Shown here: piece after piece, positions 43,770-52,261 of the stretch
How positions within the stretch are numbered: the first letter of the stretch is position 1
Layout of the letters: every line of letters starts with the position of its first letter
From: Prevotella sp.
GTDB lineage: Bacteria > Bacteroidota > Bacteroidia > Bacteroidales > Bacteroidaceae
Length of the DNA stretch: 58,839 nucleotides
Assembly: GCA_022769825.1 (NCBI GenBank)
Contig: JALEJI010000023.1
Span: 1-58,839, forward strand
Direction: 5' to 3'
Position numbers and translations under genes: made by a program
The notes under the pieces: generated by a model
Seen by the model: only the letters and a program-made list of their open reading frames with translations
Told to the model about the DNA's origin: nothing
The model's database searches: none

Positions 43770-44219
43770 TCACGATACAACACCCAACTGTTCCTCTTCA
43801 ACCTTCTCAGTTCTAAGACATTCCTTGCAAATACCTTTGTAATAAAGCTGTGCCTCATCTATAATATTGCCATCGCACATTACTGACTTTTTAAATTGCG
43901 GAGCCTTCTCATTCATAAGGTCAAACACCTTGCCGCACTTCCGACATAGGAAATGAACATGAGGATGTATGTCACCATCATAGCATACATGATGATCGTC
44001 AATTGTTATCATCTGTGCAGCACCTGTTTCTGAAAAAAGCCGCAAAGTATTATAAACCGTAGTCCTGCTCAATGTTGGCATTTCCGGCACGACACCCTGA
44101 TAAACATCCTCAACGGTTGGATGCGTACGATGGGTAAGCAAAAAAGACATAATGGCAAGTCTTTGGGTTGAAGGTCGCAAGCCTCTGTTTACAAGACGGT
44201 TGTAAGCTGGAATGTTCAT
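43770..44219 (-). CDS. Fur-family metalloregulator
   Basis: 149 residues from the ATG at 44219; a TTG at 44237 would add six residues but is not needed. The N-terminal winged helix (RPSTQRLAIMSFLLTH, HPTVEDVYQGV, LSRTTVYNTLRLF) precedes the dimerisation/metal domain with HHVCYDGDIHPHVHFLCRKCGKVFD and a second CxxC (ICKECL), a structural zinc site. It could be a Fur, PerR or Zur; the residues do not decide. A feoAB fusion is 10 kb away, so control of iron uptake is possible but unproven. Confidence 0.85.
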   Translation of the reverse strand: MNIPAYNRLVNRGLRPSTQRLAIMSFLLTHRTHPTVEDVYQGVVPEMPTLSRTTVYNTLRLFSETGAAQMITIDDHHVCYDGDIHPHVHFLCRKCGKVFDLMNEKAPQFKKSVMCDGNIIDEAQLYYKGICKECLRTEKVEEEQLGVVS

Positions 44220-44274
44220 GATTTTCCTAATCTGCAAGAATATGATAAACAGTCTGATCTCGTTTATGTTGTTA

Positions 44275-44282
44275 CAAAGTTA
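44275..44282 (-). promoter_or_regulatory. -7 box of Fur-family gene
   Basis: TAACTTTG on the minus strand, 56 bases before the ATG. Confidence 0.65.
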
Positions 44283-44308
44283 CTCAAATTAGTTTTAATT
44301 ACAAAAGA

Positions 44309-44360
44309 AAAGTTGGAAAACTTACAATATATTGCTATATATTGCAAGCTAACCAACTTT
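44309..44360 (-). terminator. terminator of hisS run
   Basis: AAAGTTGG (44309-44316) pairs with CCAACTTT (44353-44360), with an inner stem CTTACAATATA/TATATTGCAAG. On the minus strand it is followed by TCTTTTG. Confidence 0.65.
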
Positions 44361-44389
44361 CTAATGTAAAACAAAATAACTAAAATAGC

Positions 44390-45757
44390 TTATGACAGAA
44401 CTTCTTTCACAAGTTCTTCTTTTGTGACAAGTTTCTGTTCGCCCGTAGTCATATTTTTCAGAGTTACCATTCCCTGTGCTATCTCATCATCACCAGCCAA
44501 AGCTACAAATGCTATGCCTTTCGCATTGGCATATCCCATCTGCTTCTTCATTTTTGCCTTGTCAGGGAATATTTCCGTACGTATACCAGCCTTACGCGCC
44601 ATTGATGCGATTGGGAGGCAATACATAGTTTCCTTTTCACCAAAGTTGATGAAAAGCAATTGCGTTGCCGTGGTCGCCTCTTTCGGATAAAGGTCAAGCG
44701 CATTAAGCACGTCGTAAATACGGTCAGCACCAAAACTGATACCTACGCCAGACAAGCCAGGCATTCCGAAAATACCAGTAAGGTTATCGTAGCGGCCACC
44801 ACCCGTGATACTGCCCATAGGCGTATCAAGAGCCTTAACCTCGAAAATGGCACCTGTATAGTAGTTCAACCCACGTGCAAGTGTGAGATTAAAGTTAACC
44901 ACATTCTTTAATCCTACGGTTTTTAGCGTATTAAGGATGAACCTTGATTCTTCCACACCCTTTAGGCCAACCTCAGAAGACTGCAGGAACTTTTCCATGA
45001 CAGCAAGCTTCTCATCGTTAGAACCCTCAAGCTTTATCACAGGTTGTAATTTGGCTATTGCTTCCTCTGGCAGACCATCGTTGCGTAATTCCTCGTTGAC
45101 ATTGTCAATACCGATTTTGTCAAGCTTATCAATAGCGACTGTTATGTCCACTATCTTGTCAGCCTCGCCTATCACCTCGGCAATACCCGAAAGAATCTTT
45201 CGGTTATTAATCATTATCTCGACCCGAATACCGAATTTTGAAAACACGGTATCAACAATCTGCATCAGCTCCACCTCATTAAGAAGTGAATTGCTGCCTA
45301 CCACGTCAGCATCACACTGGTAGAATTCACGATAACGTCCTTTCTGCGGTCTATCCGCACGCCATACCGGTTGTATTTGATAACGCTTGAATGGCAATTG
45401 CAGTTCCTCGCGATGCATTACAACATAACGAGCAAAAGGCACTGTCAAGTCATACCTCAACCCTTTCTCGCAAAGCATTGACTGAAGCTTAAGCACATTA
45501 CGTTCTTGCAAGTCGCCGTCACTAACGCCTTTCAAGTAATCACCAGAATTCAGCACTTTGAAAAGCAGCTTGTCGCCCTCGTCGCCATACTTGCCAAGAA
45601 GAGTGTGAAGTGTTTCCATGGCCGGCGTCTCTATCTGCTGAAAGCCATAAAGCGCATACACCTCTTTTATGGTGTTGAATATATAGTTTCTTTTAGCCAT
45701 CTCCTCCGGACCGAAGTCACGGGTACCCTTTGGGATGGACGGTTTATTTGAACCCAT
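44390..45757 (-). CDS. hisS: histidyl-tRNA synthetase
   Basis: 455 residues, class II. Motif 1 region [17 protein letters not shown] and [13 protein letters not shown], motif 2 region [28 protein letters not shown], histidine-specific [15 protein letters not shown], motif 3 [10 protein letters not shown] and GISFGADRI, then the C-terminal anticodon-binding domain. It follows purA by 20 bases on the same strand. Confidence 0.96.
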   Translation of the reverse strand: MGSNKPSIPKGTRDFGPEEMAKRNYIFNTIKEVYALYGFQQIETPAMETLHTLLGKYGDEGDKLLFKVLNSGDYLKGVSDGDLQERNVLKLQSMLCEKGLRYDLTVPFARYVVMHREELQLPFKRYQIQPVWRADRPQKGRYREFYQCDADVVGSNSLLNEVELMQIVDTVFSKFGIRVEIMINNRKILSGIAEVIGEADKIVDITVAIDKLDKIGIDNVNEELRNDGLPEEAIAKLQPVIKLEGSNDEKLAVMEKFLQSSEVGLKGVEESRFILNTLKTVGLKNVVNFNLTLARGLNYYTGAIFEVKALDTPMGSITGGGRYDNLTGIFGMPGLSGVGISFGADRIYDVLNALDLYPKEATTATQLLFINFGEKETMYCLPIASMARKAGIRTEIFPDKAKMKKQMGYANAKGIAFVALAGDDEIAQGMVTLKNMTTGEQKLVTKEELVKEVLS

Positions 45758-45777
45758 ATTTTTTATAAGTTAAAATA

Positions 45778-47052
45778 TCAAAGTGTAATGGTTTGCTCAC
45801 GGTCAGGACCGATTGAGATTATGCCAATCTTAGTCTCCAACTCATCCTCAAGGAACTTGATGTAGTCCTTGAACTCCTGCGGGAATTGATCAGGCGAAGT
45901 GAATTTGGTCATGTCAGTCTTCCAACCTTTCAATTCCTTGTAGATTGGCTCCACATTGTCAATTTCGTATGGGAAATCGCGTGTCTCCGTGCCATCTGGC
46001 AAGCGATAAGCCACACAAGCCTTAATCGTATCAAAACTGTCGAGCACGTCACTCTTCATCATGATAAGCTCCGTGACGCCATCTACCATTATGCTGTAAC
46101 GCAACTGCACAAGGTCGACCCATCCACAACGACGCTCACGACCTGTCACAGCACCATACTCATGGCCAAGATCGCGAATGGTGTTACCAGTCTCGTCGAA
46201 GAGCTCTGTTGGGAAAGGTCCGGAGCCGACACGGGTGCAATAAGCCTTCATTATGCCATAGACATTCCCAATCTTGTTTGGTCCCACTCCCAAGCCAGTG
46301 CACGCACCAGCACAGATGGTATTGCTTGAAGTAACGAACGGATAACTACCAAAGTCGACATCGAGCATTGTGCCTTGAGCGCCTTCGCAAAGAATCGTCT
46401 TGCCAGAGCGCAACAACTTGTTTATCTCTATCTCGCTGTCCACGATGGGGAACTTTTTAAGGTATTCCACACCTTCCAACCATTTCTTCTCCGTAGCCTC
46501 AAAGCCCTCAAAGTCAGTCCAACCAAGAGCCTTTAGCATTTCAAGGTGGCGCTGTTTGTGAGCCTCGTATTTAGCCTCGAAATTCTCAAGAATGTCACCG
46601 ACGCGCAATCCATTACGACTTACCTTATCAGTATAAGTCGGGCCAATGCCCTTTCCTGTCGTACCGACCTTGTTTTTTCCCTTTGCGGCTTCCTGCGCAC
46701 GATCGAGAATACGGTGAGTAGGCATAATCAAGTGTGCCTTTTTGGATATACGCAGACGTGTGTGAAGTTCATGTCCGCTCTTCTCAAGATCTTTGGCCTC
46801 ATCCATGAACAAGTCCGGGGCCAATACAACGCCATTGCCGATAAAGTTGACCTTACCACCCTGGAAGATACCAGAAGGAATGCTGCGGAGAACATATTTC
46901 TGTCCTTCAAATTCCAGCGTGTGACCAGCGTTAGGACCGCCCTGGAAGCGTGCCACCACATCATATCTCGGGGTAAGGACATCTACCACTTTACCTTTGC
47001 CCTCATCGCCCCACTGCAAACCCAGCAGGACATCAATCTTACCGTTTTCCAT
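45778..47052 (-). CDS. purA: adenylosuccinate synthetase
   Basis: 424 residues from MENGKIDVLLG (47052); the longer frame from 47124 adds residues that overlap yggS and do not fit the family. It joins IMP and aspartate with GTP on the way to AMP. Signatures: LGLQWGDEGKGKVVDVL, GGPNAGHT, GTTGKGIGPTYTDK, ILCEGAQGTMLDVDFGSYPFVTSSN. It starts 15 bases after yggS. Confidence 0.96.
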   Translation of the reverse strand: MENGKIDVLLGLQWGDEGKGKVVDVLTPRYDVVARFQGGPNAGHTLEFEGQKYVLRSIPSGIFQGGKVNFIGNGVVLAPDLFMDEAKDLEKSGHELHTRLRISKKAHLIMPTHRILDRAQEAAKGKNKVGTTGKGIGPTYTDKVSRNGLRVGDILENFEAKYEAHKQRHLEMLKALGWTDFEGFEATEKKWLEGVEYLKKFPIVDSEIEINKLLRSGKTILCEGAQGTMLDVDFGSYPFVTSSNTICAGACTGLGVGPNKIGNVYGIMKAYCTRVGSGPFPTELFDETGNTIRDLGHEYGAVTGRERRCGWVDLVQLRYSIMVDGVTELIMMKSDVLDSFDTIKACVAYRLPDGTETRDFPYEIDNVEPIYKELKGWKTDMTKFTSPDQFPQEFKDYIKFLEDELETKIGIISIGPDREQTITL

Positions 47053-47066
47053 ATTTTCAAAGATTT

Positions 47067-47744
47067 TTAATATACTCTTGGTCCAAAGATTCCCGTACCA
47101 ACCCTGACCATTGTGGAATGGCACTGCACGGCTATCTTATAATCATGGCTCATACCCCACGAACGCTCTTTAAACCATGGAGCGTCAGCGAAATAATCTT
47201 GTTTTATCTCAGTAAAGAACTCCCATGCAGAATTCATCTCCTTACGTATCTGAACTTCATCTGGCACGTTGCTCGCCATCATCATGACACCGCAAATACG
47301 TACATTGTGCATATCCTTCCATTCTTGTGATTTCAACATCTCGCGACATCCATCAAGCGTGAAGCCGTATTTTGTCTCCTCCTCTGCGATATGAAGTTCC
47401 AAAAGAATGTCTATGACACGGTCGTTCTTAGCCGCTTGCTTGTTAATCTCCTTCATTAACTTAACAGAGTCAACAGCCTCGATCATTGAGATGTAGGGGG
47501 CTATATATTTAACCTTGTTTGTCTGCAAATGCCCTATGAAATGCCACTCAATGTCTTTAGGCAATTGCTCAACCTTTTCCTTTAACTCTTGTTCATGGCT
47601 TTCGCCAAAAACACGTTGACCGGCACTGTAAGCTGCCTCAATATACTCCTTTGGATGATATTTGCTGATGGCTACGAGCCTGACACCTTCTGGCAAGCAA
47701 GCTCTCACCGCATTCAAGTTGTTTACTATTTCAACGTCTTTCAT
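47067..47744 (-). CDS. YggS-type PLP homeostasis protein
   Basis: 225 residues, a single alanine racemase-like PLP barrel with the cofactor lysine K28 in LVAISKYHP, IGHLQTNKVKYI, MMMASNV and the SWGMSHDYKIAVQCHSTMVRVGTGIFG phosphate-binding end. The family balances PLP and amino-acid pools without a known catalytic reaction. Its first codon overlaps the end of the DUF4494 gene by 4 bases. Confidence 0.93.
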   Translation of the reverse strand: MKDVEIVNNLNAVRACLPEGVRLVAISKYHPKEYIEAAYSAGQRVFGESHEQELKEKVEQLPKDIEWHFIGHLQTNKVKYIAPYISMIEAVDSVKLMKEINKQAAKNDRVIDILLELHIAEEETKYGFTLDGCREMLKSQEWKDMHNVRICGVMMMASNVPDEVQIRKEMNSAWEFFTEIKQDYFADAPWFKERSWGMSHDYKIAVQCHSTMVRVGTGIFGPRVY

Positions 47745-48241
47745 GCTTCCTCCTTTTGAGTGGCTACAGTCTCACTTTTCTTGTGGTTTTCAGGATTGGA
47801 TTCATGCTCAAAGACATCCATTATTTGAGTCTCGGCAACGCTTGCCATTTCGTAATCTATCATCGTGGAACCCATCACGTCACTAATGTTTTTCACCGCG
47901 CCTGGCAATGACGCTGATTGAACCAGATAGGTTACGGCAGAGCGTTTCTCTTTTTGCGATTTCTCGTCAATTGTGATAAACATCAGCTTTGCCTTATACC
48001 ATTTGTCATCCTTGTCCATGTCAGAAAAGAAAATCTCATGGTAAGCCGCAGGCTTAATGTCAGTGATTTTATAGTCGCCAGAGATGAACGCCTTCATTTC
48101 CTCCATGATGGCGCCCTCTGCCTCGGTAAAGCTCAGCGCGTCGACAACATAATGCTCGGTGACATTTTTCAGCGTGCCGTCCTCTTGCGTCTTGGCATAG
48201 CGAATTTTAATCTCAAACCAATCTGATGTACGTGATCTCAT
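47741..48241 (-). CDS. DUF4494 domain protein
   Basis: 166 residues without signal peptide or membrane segment. The N-terminal RSRTSDWFEIKIRYAKTQEDG and the SFTEAEGAIMEEM helix are typical of the Bacteroidota DUF4494 family; the function is unknown. The last part is polar (HKKSETVATQKEEA). It overlaps yggS by 4 bases and follows the Rep-like gene by 48 bases; the repeated company of translation and nucleotide genes is the only context clue. Confidence 0.8.
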   Translation of the reverse strand: MRSRTSDWFEIKIRYAKTQEDGTLKNVTEHYVVDALSFTEAEGAIMEEMKAFISGDYKITDIKPAAYHEIFFSDMDKDDKWYKAKLMFITIDEKSQKEKRSAVTYLVQSASLPGAVKNISDVMGSTMIDYEMASVAETQIMDVFEHESNPENHKKSETVATQKEEA

Positions 48242-48289
48242 ATTATGTTGTGTTTATTTTGTGTTTTGATTTTTATAATTTCGTTCCCG

Positions 48290-49438
48290 TTAACTCTTCT
48301 TGACTATGCTCACGCCCCTGAAAAGGTTGTCGAGTGCCGCGTAAGTGTATGCCGCACGGTCGTGCACTGTCAAGTCATGTCCCATTCGCTTACGCAAATC
48401 CATCAATTTCGACACGGCATCGGTATAGTTGTCTGGGGTTATGCGCATGCTCATGCGGTCTGCCATTCCATTGTCAAAGCCAAAATAGCGTGTCAGCATG
48501 TCGGCAAACTGCCGCCGTTGCAAGTCGGAGATATGCTCCAGCTGGGCTGCCACGCCTTTCTTTGGTCTGTAAATGTGAAACACGAGGTCATCGGGCTCGC
48601 CACCACGCTGTCCGTGGTTATAGCGTTTCTCGTAGTCGAAATAACAATCGCAAAAGCCATTTTCGGCAAGTTCATGAAGTTCTGTCTTGGCAGGCTCAAG
48701 CACTCGGCGACAGAAGTCGCTGAACTTGGTATACATATTCTCCAAACGGAGCATCTTGCGAAACTCGAAAGTATTGACCACCCATGTTCCCTTGTCTATC
48801 CAGCTCTTTATGAACATGTACACACGCTGCGAGTAACGGTTATGGCATGAGAAGACTATTTGCTTTCCGAGAGTTGAGTAACCAAGGCGCAGGGACAGCA
48901 ATCGCTCTGCCACCTGGCGGTCTATTTTAAGTAATGTGTATTTCTCATATATTCCAGCACCTTCAGGAATATACACGTCGCAAAGGTTGGTCACTTTAAG
49001 ATAATTCCTGCCATCCACGGTCTTATATGGTATTTCCACTGGAACCGTAGCCAGCAGCTTCAAGCTGTCGCGTAGTTGAGGATAATGATTGGGGTCCACA
49101 CCGAGACCTTTGAAAAACAACTTTATCTCCAACCTGCCGTCAGGATCAAGTTCCGTCGGGAAAAGAGAAGGCTCAAGGGTCTTCATGTCGAGCATCTCGC
49201 GGAGCTTCTGCTGCATTTTCTCAACAATGCTCACGAGTATCCTTATCTGTATAAGCGAATAGTCGTGCCTCATCATTGTCACGGCTATGGGTTGCAACAG
49301 CCATGTCTCATTTTCCAATGGGATTAAGTCTGTGGGAATGTTACGCTTGACATCGCGCTTTTTTCCTTTTCCGTACTCCCTCCTGCCTGTTTTCTTCTTG
49401 GCGGACGAAGCCTTCCTTTTTGGTGTTGCAACTGCCAT
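48290..49438 (-). CDS. plasmid-type replication initiator (Rep_3-like)
   Basis: 382 residues. A very basic N-terminus (KRKASSAKKKTGRREYGKGKKRDVKR) precedes two winged-helix segments typical of initiator Rep_3/RepB proteins: LIQIRILVSIVEKMQ..., LLATVPVEIPYKT, YTLLKIDRQVAERLL, SQRVYMFIKSWIDKGTWVVNTFEFRKML, FSDFCRRVLEPAKTEL. Such proteins normally open plasmid origins by binding iterons. Here the gene is embedded in chromosomal housekeeping genes with no partition gene or iterons in view. It has its own promoter. It may be a domesticated DNA-binding protein. Confidence 0.75.
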   Translation of the reverse strand: MAVATPKRKASSAKKKTGRREYGKGKKRDVKRNIPTDLIPLENETWLLQPIAVTMMRHDYSLIQIRILVSIVEKMQQKLREMLDMKTLEPSLFPTELDPDGRLEIKLFFKGLGVDPNHYPQLRDSLKLLATVPVEIPYKTVDGRNYLKVTNLCDVYIPEGAGIYEKYTLLKIDRQVAERLLSLRLGYSTLGKQIVFSCHNRYSQRVYMFIKSWIDKGTWVVNTFEFRKMLRLENMYTKFSDFCRRVLEPAKTELHELAENGFCDCYFDYEKRYNHGQRGGEPDDLVFHIYRPKKGVAAQLEHISDLQRRQFADMLTRYFGFDNGMADRMSMRITPDNYTDAVSKLMDLRKRMGHDLTVHDRAAYTYAALDNLFRGVSIVKKS

Positions 49439-49472
49439 CTTCTGTTATCGGTGCATTGTCTTGTTATTATTG

Positions 49473-49480
49473 CAAAGTTA
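49473..49480 (-). promoter_or_regulatory. -7 box of rep-like gene run
   Basis: TAACTTTG on the minus strand, 35 bases before the ATG; may serve rep-like, DUF4494, yggS, purA and hisS. Confidence 0.7.
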
Positions 49481-49536
49481 CGAAGAATGTTTGGAATATG
49501 CAAGCGTTTATTTCTTAGTAAATATTTTTAGCACTT

Positions 49537-50643
49537 TCAAAAGTCTTTCCAAAAGTCATCTCCGAAATCCAAACGACCTTGCACATAACGTTGACGACTG
49601 CCAGGTTCCTCAAAAGGATTACTTACAGACAGTCCTACCAGTCTCACCGGGCGTGCCGCGGAGAAGTCCACCTTTTGCAGCAGCTGCTTGGCTAACGCGA
49701 GTATGTCTTTTTTCGACAGCAAGACCTTATCAGCCGTGGCACAACGGCTTAATGCCGTGAAATCGGCATACTTTATTTTCAGAGTAAGCGTTTTCCCCTT
49801 AAATGCGGCCTTATCAAGACGCTCCACGAGTTCTACGACAAGGTGGTAAAGCTCTATTAGCATCTGCGATCTCATGGTTATGTCAGCCTCCATGGTCTTT
49901 TCGCAGCCAACAGACTTCCGCAAGCTCGACACGACCACAGGACGGTCATCAATGCCACGGGCAAAGTTATAATAAACCTCTCCGACCTTTCCGAACACGT
50001 CTCTTAAATGGTTGAGCGACACCGCCCTAAGGTCTGCCCCCGTAAAGATTCCCATTTTATGCATCCGGTCACTTGTCTTGGTTCCAACGCCCCAAAATTT
50101 TTCCACTGGCAAGTGAGCGATGAAGCTTGGGGCCTCATCAAGCGTGACTTCAAACTGACCGTCAGGCTTGTTGTAATCGCTTGCTATTTTTGCAAGAAAC
50201 TTGTTAAAGGAAACGCCTGCAGAGGCTGTCAAGTGCAGTTCTTCCCGAATGCGATTTCTTATTTCCCTGGCTATATCGGCTGGCTCAGGAATGTGTTTCT
50301 TATTCTCTGTCACGTCAAGGAAAGCCTCATCTATGGAGATGGGCTCTACCAAGTCGGTATACTCCTTGAATATGGAATAAACTTGTTCTGACACCTCCTT
50401 GTAATGCTCATGCCTGCTTTCTATCACGATGAGATTGGGGCAATAATGCTTCGCGGTATACACCGACATGGCGGAATGCACTCCAAAACGCCTCGCCTCA
50501 TAGCTTGCCGTGGACACTACGCCCCTCGGGACGTCACGGCCCACGGCAATGGGCTTGCCTCGCAGCTCTTCATGGTCGCGCTGCTCAACCGAGGCGAAAA
50601 AGGCATCCATGTCGACATGTATTATCTTCCTTTGCTCAAGCAT
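49537..50643 (-). CDS. dinB: DNA polymerase IV
   Basis: 368 residues, Y-family translesion polymerase. IIHVDMDAFFASVEQRD holds D11 and D13, SIDEAFLDVT the third catalytic acid, YEARRFGVHSAM the fingers, and SASAGVSFNKFLAKIASDYNKPDG and FWGVGTKTSDRM follow; the little-finger domain is complete. Start MLEQRKIIHV (50643) fits the family; the open frame runs further only because of overlap with the DUF1232 gene, whose last 8 bases it shares. It has no visible beta-clamp motif that I can assign with confidence. Confidence 0.94.
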   Translation of the reverse strand: MLEQRKIIHVDMDAFFASVEQRDHEELRGKPIAVGRDVPRGVVSTASYEARRFGVHSAMSVYTAKHYCPNLIVIESRHEHYKEVSEQVYSIFKEYTDLVEPISIDEAFLDVTENKKHIPEPADIAREIRNRIREELHLTASAGVSFNKFLAKIASDYNKPDGQFEVTLDEAPSFIAHLPVEKFWGVGTKTSDRMHKMGIFTGADLRAVSLNHLRDVFGKVGEVYYNFARGIDDRPVVVSSLRKSVGCEKTMEADITMRSQMLIELYHLVVELVERLDKAAFKGKTLTLKIKYADFTALSRCATADKVLLSKKDILALAKQLLQKVDFSAARPVRLVGLSVSNPFEEPGSRQRYVQGRLDFGDDFWKDF

Positions 50644-51040
50644 TGTTTTCGGAGAAGACATCGTCAGCCTCGCGCATCTCGTCGTTGTCAAACCATTTCG
50701 ACAACTTGGCATGAGCTTTTTCCCTTACCGATTCGGGCACGTCGCCCCAGACTTTCTTCAGCACATACAGCAACACGGCGAGATCGTCGCCAAGTCCCGC
50801 TATGGGAATGGCGTCAGGAATGATGTCAAGAGGACTGATGAGATAGCCCAAGGCACCTATTATTATGGCCTTGTCTTTCAGCGACACGTTATCGCTCTGC
50901 AAAGTATAATAAAGTATCAGCGAGACATAAACGAATTTTGCCCCTGCGCGTTTGGCGACGCGCGATATCTTGTCAACAAATTTCTCAGACGTATAACCGT
51001 CCTTGTATTTCATGAAGTCGGGCAGCGAATTGTTTTCCAT
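50636..51040 (-). CDS. YkvA/DUF1232 small membrane protein
   Basis: 134 residues. The DUF1232 core is clear: KAIIIGALGYLISPLDIIPDAIPIAGLGDDLAVLLYVL, a hydrophobic hairpin with the signature SPLDxIPDxIPxxGxxDD. The function is unknown. It overlaps dinB by 8 bases and follows the 147-aa membrane protein by about 20 bases. Confidence 0.85.
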   Translation of the reverse strand: MENNSLPDFMKYKDGYTSEKFVDKISRVAKRAGAKFVYVSLILYYTLQSDNVSLKDKAIIIGALGYLISPLDIIPDAIPIAGLGDDLAVLLYVLKKVWGDVPESVREKAHAKLSKWFDNDEMREADDVFSENNA

Positions 51041-51060
51041 ATTGTGTTTGCTAAGAGAGT

Positions 51061-51495
51061 TTATAATGCGACAATCTTGTTGTTTCGGTAGGCTATCACC
51101 TTTTCTGAATAGTCAGCAAGCTCAGGATTTGCATTTCTAAGCCTGCGCAATCTCAATTTTACCAGCAAGGCCGACAATCCCTTGAGACATAAAGCGATAG
51201 CCACGCCTATCGCCACACCTGTCACAAGAGTGTACTTTCCCCATGGGAGCATGTCTTCCGGGAACGCACTGAGAATGATTATGGGAATAATGGCTATTAT
51301 TCCATACTTGGTGAGCTGTGCTTTTTGACTTCCCTCACTGTCCAGGATGCGTTGGTATTCAAAGAGATAATCATCCAAGTCTTCTCTTTTCACACCTTCC
51401 ATTACCGGGAAATCCGCTTCTCCTCCCCATCGCTTCATGGCGTTGGTGACGAGATGCTCATAATCGTCAAGGATATTTGGTTGCAAATCTTTCAT
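51061..51495 (-). CDS. hypothetical two-helix membrane protein
   Basis: 144 residues from MKDLQPNILDDYEHL (51495; an ATG at 51504 would add three). The N-terminal 65 residues are soluble and acidic, then two membrane helices (YGIIAIIPIIILSAF and LVTGVAIGVAIALCL), then a basic tail (KLRLRRLRNANPEL). No family recognised. It starts about 40 bases after the 3' end of rnpB with no promoter box in between. Confidence 0.6.
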   Translation of the reverse strand: MKDLQPNILDDYEHLVTNAMKRWGGEADFPVMEGVKREDLDDYLFEYQRILDSEGSQKAQLTKYGIIAIIPIIILSAFPEDMLPWGKYTLVTGVAIGVAIALCLKGLSALLVKLRLRRLRNANPELADYSEKVIAYRNNKIVAL

Positions 51496-51537
51496 GGCCT
51501 TCAAGACTTTTAGCGTGGTTACGTGAAAAAAAGAAAA

Positions 51538-51958
51538 GTAAGACAGTGCCCTGATAAGCCGGGTTCTGTATCCCCGCGAGCGGAGAGCTTTGTCATTTAT
51601 CTAATCTGCAAGTCACCCTGCAGCTCAAGCGTTCTACCCTCCATCGTAGCTTTCAGAGAAGCATCGGGCAGGCAACCCTATCATGACGATGGTATACGCG
51701 AACTTGCAGCCTCCAGACGGCACAGCCTCGACGGTCACCCGCCGGCTGGTGGTCTCTTGCACCACCTTCTCACCCTTGCCCACGCCGACTTTCCGGGAAT
51801 AGTCCCCGATAGTATCAGGCGCGGGCGGTTATTTTCTTCTGCCTTCACCTGTCGTCACCAACAGCTTCCATTTTCAGAAGTGGAGCGCCTTATGCTGCCC
51901 GGACTTTCCTCTCGCGCCACTTTCATGGCACCAGCGACAAGCCGGGGCACTGTCTTAC
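51538..51958 (-). ncRNA. rnpB: RNase P RNA, bacterial type A
   Basis: On the minus strand the RNA begins GTAAGACAGTGCCCCGG and ends with a fully complementary GGGCACTGTCTTAC, forming helix P1. The universal GAGGAAAGTCCGGGC segment lies near the 5' end (about 51898-51917), and the conserved ACAGAACCCGGCTTAT segment near the 3' end (about 51552-51567). Length about 420 nt. With the RnpA protein it removes tRNA 5' leaders. A T-rich tail (TTTTCTTTTTTT) follows the 3' end. Ends are placed by P1 pairing and may be off by a few bases. The plus-strand open frame over this region is not a gene. Confidence 0.95.
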
Positions 51959-52131
51959 AATATCATTATAATATATATATATGTCTAATCGTGTGTCACA
52001 CATCATATCTGCTGCAAAATTAATAAAAACATTTATCAAACAAGGATATTATCACAGTATTTTACATGTTTTTGCTTTCACGGCAATTTAAACTATTGTA
52101 AAATAATCTGTCCTTCTGTTGAAGAAGCGTT

Positions 52132-52158
52132 AAGTGTTAAAATCAAAGTGTTAAAATC
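52132..52158. repeat. short tandem repeat upstream of degP
   Basis: AAGTGTTAAAATC occurs twice in a row (14-base spacing) in the 240-base gap between rnpB and the protease gene, about 50 bases before the promoter box. A paired regulator site is possible but unproven. Confidence 0.4.
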
Positions 52159-52203
52159 GAATAAACATATCTGCCAGAATGACAACTTACCGTTTTTTGA
52201 CCT

Positions 52204-52211
52204 TATATTTG
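52204..52211 (+). promoter_or_regulatory. -7 box of degP-like gene
   Basis: TATATTTG followed by CAAG, 50 bases before the ATG. Confidence 0.65.
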
Positions 52212-52261
52212 CAAGCAGAAAGAAAAAACAGGAAAAAGAATAATATCAAAATATTAAAGAC

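Noticed and set aside
51523..52023. 166-codon plus-strand open frame
   Set aside because: It lies antisense to the RNase P RNA; helix P1 and the GAGGAAAGTCCGGGC segment explain the sequence.
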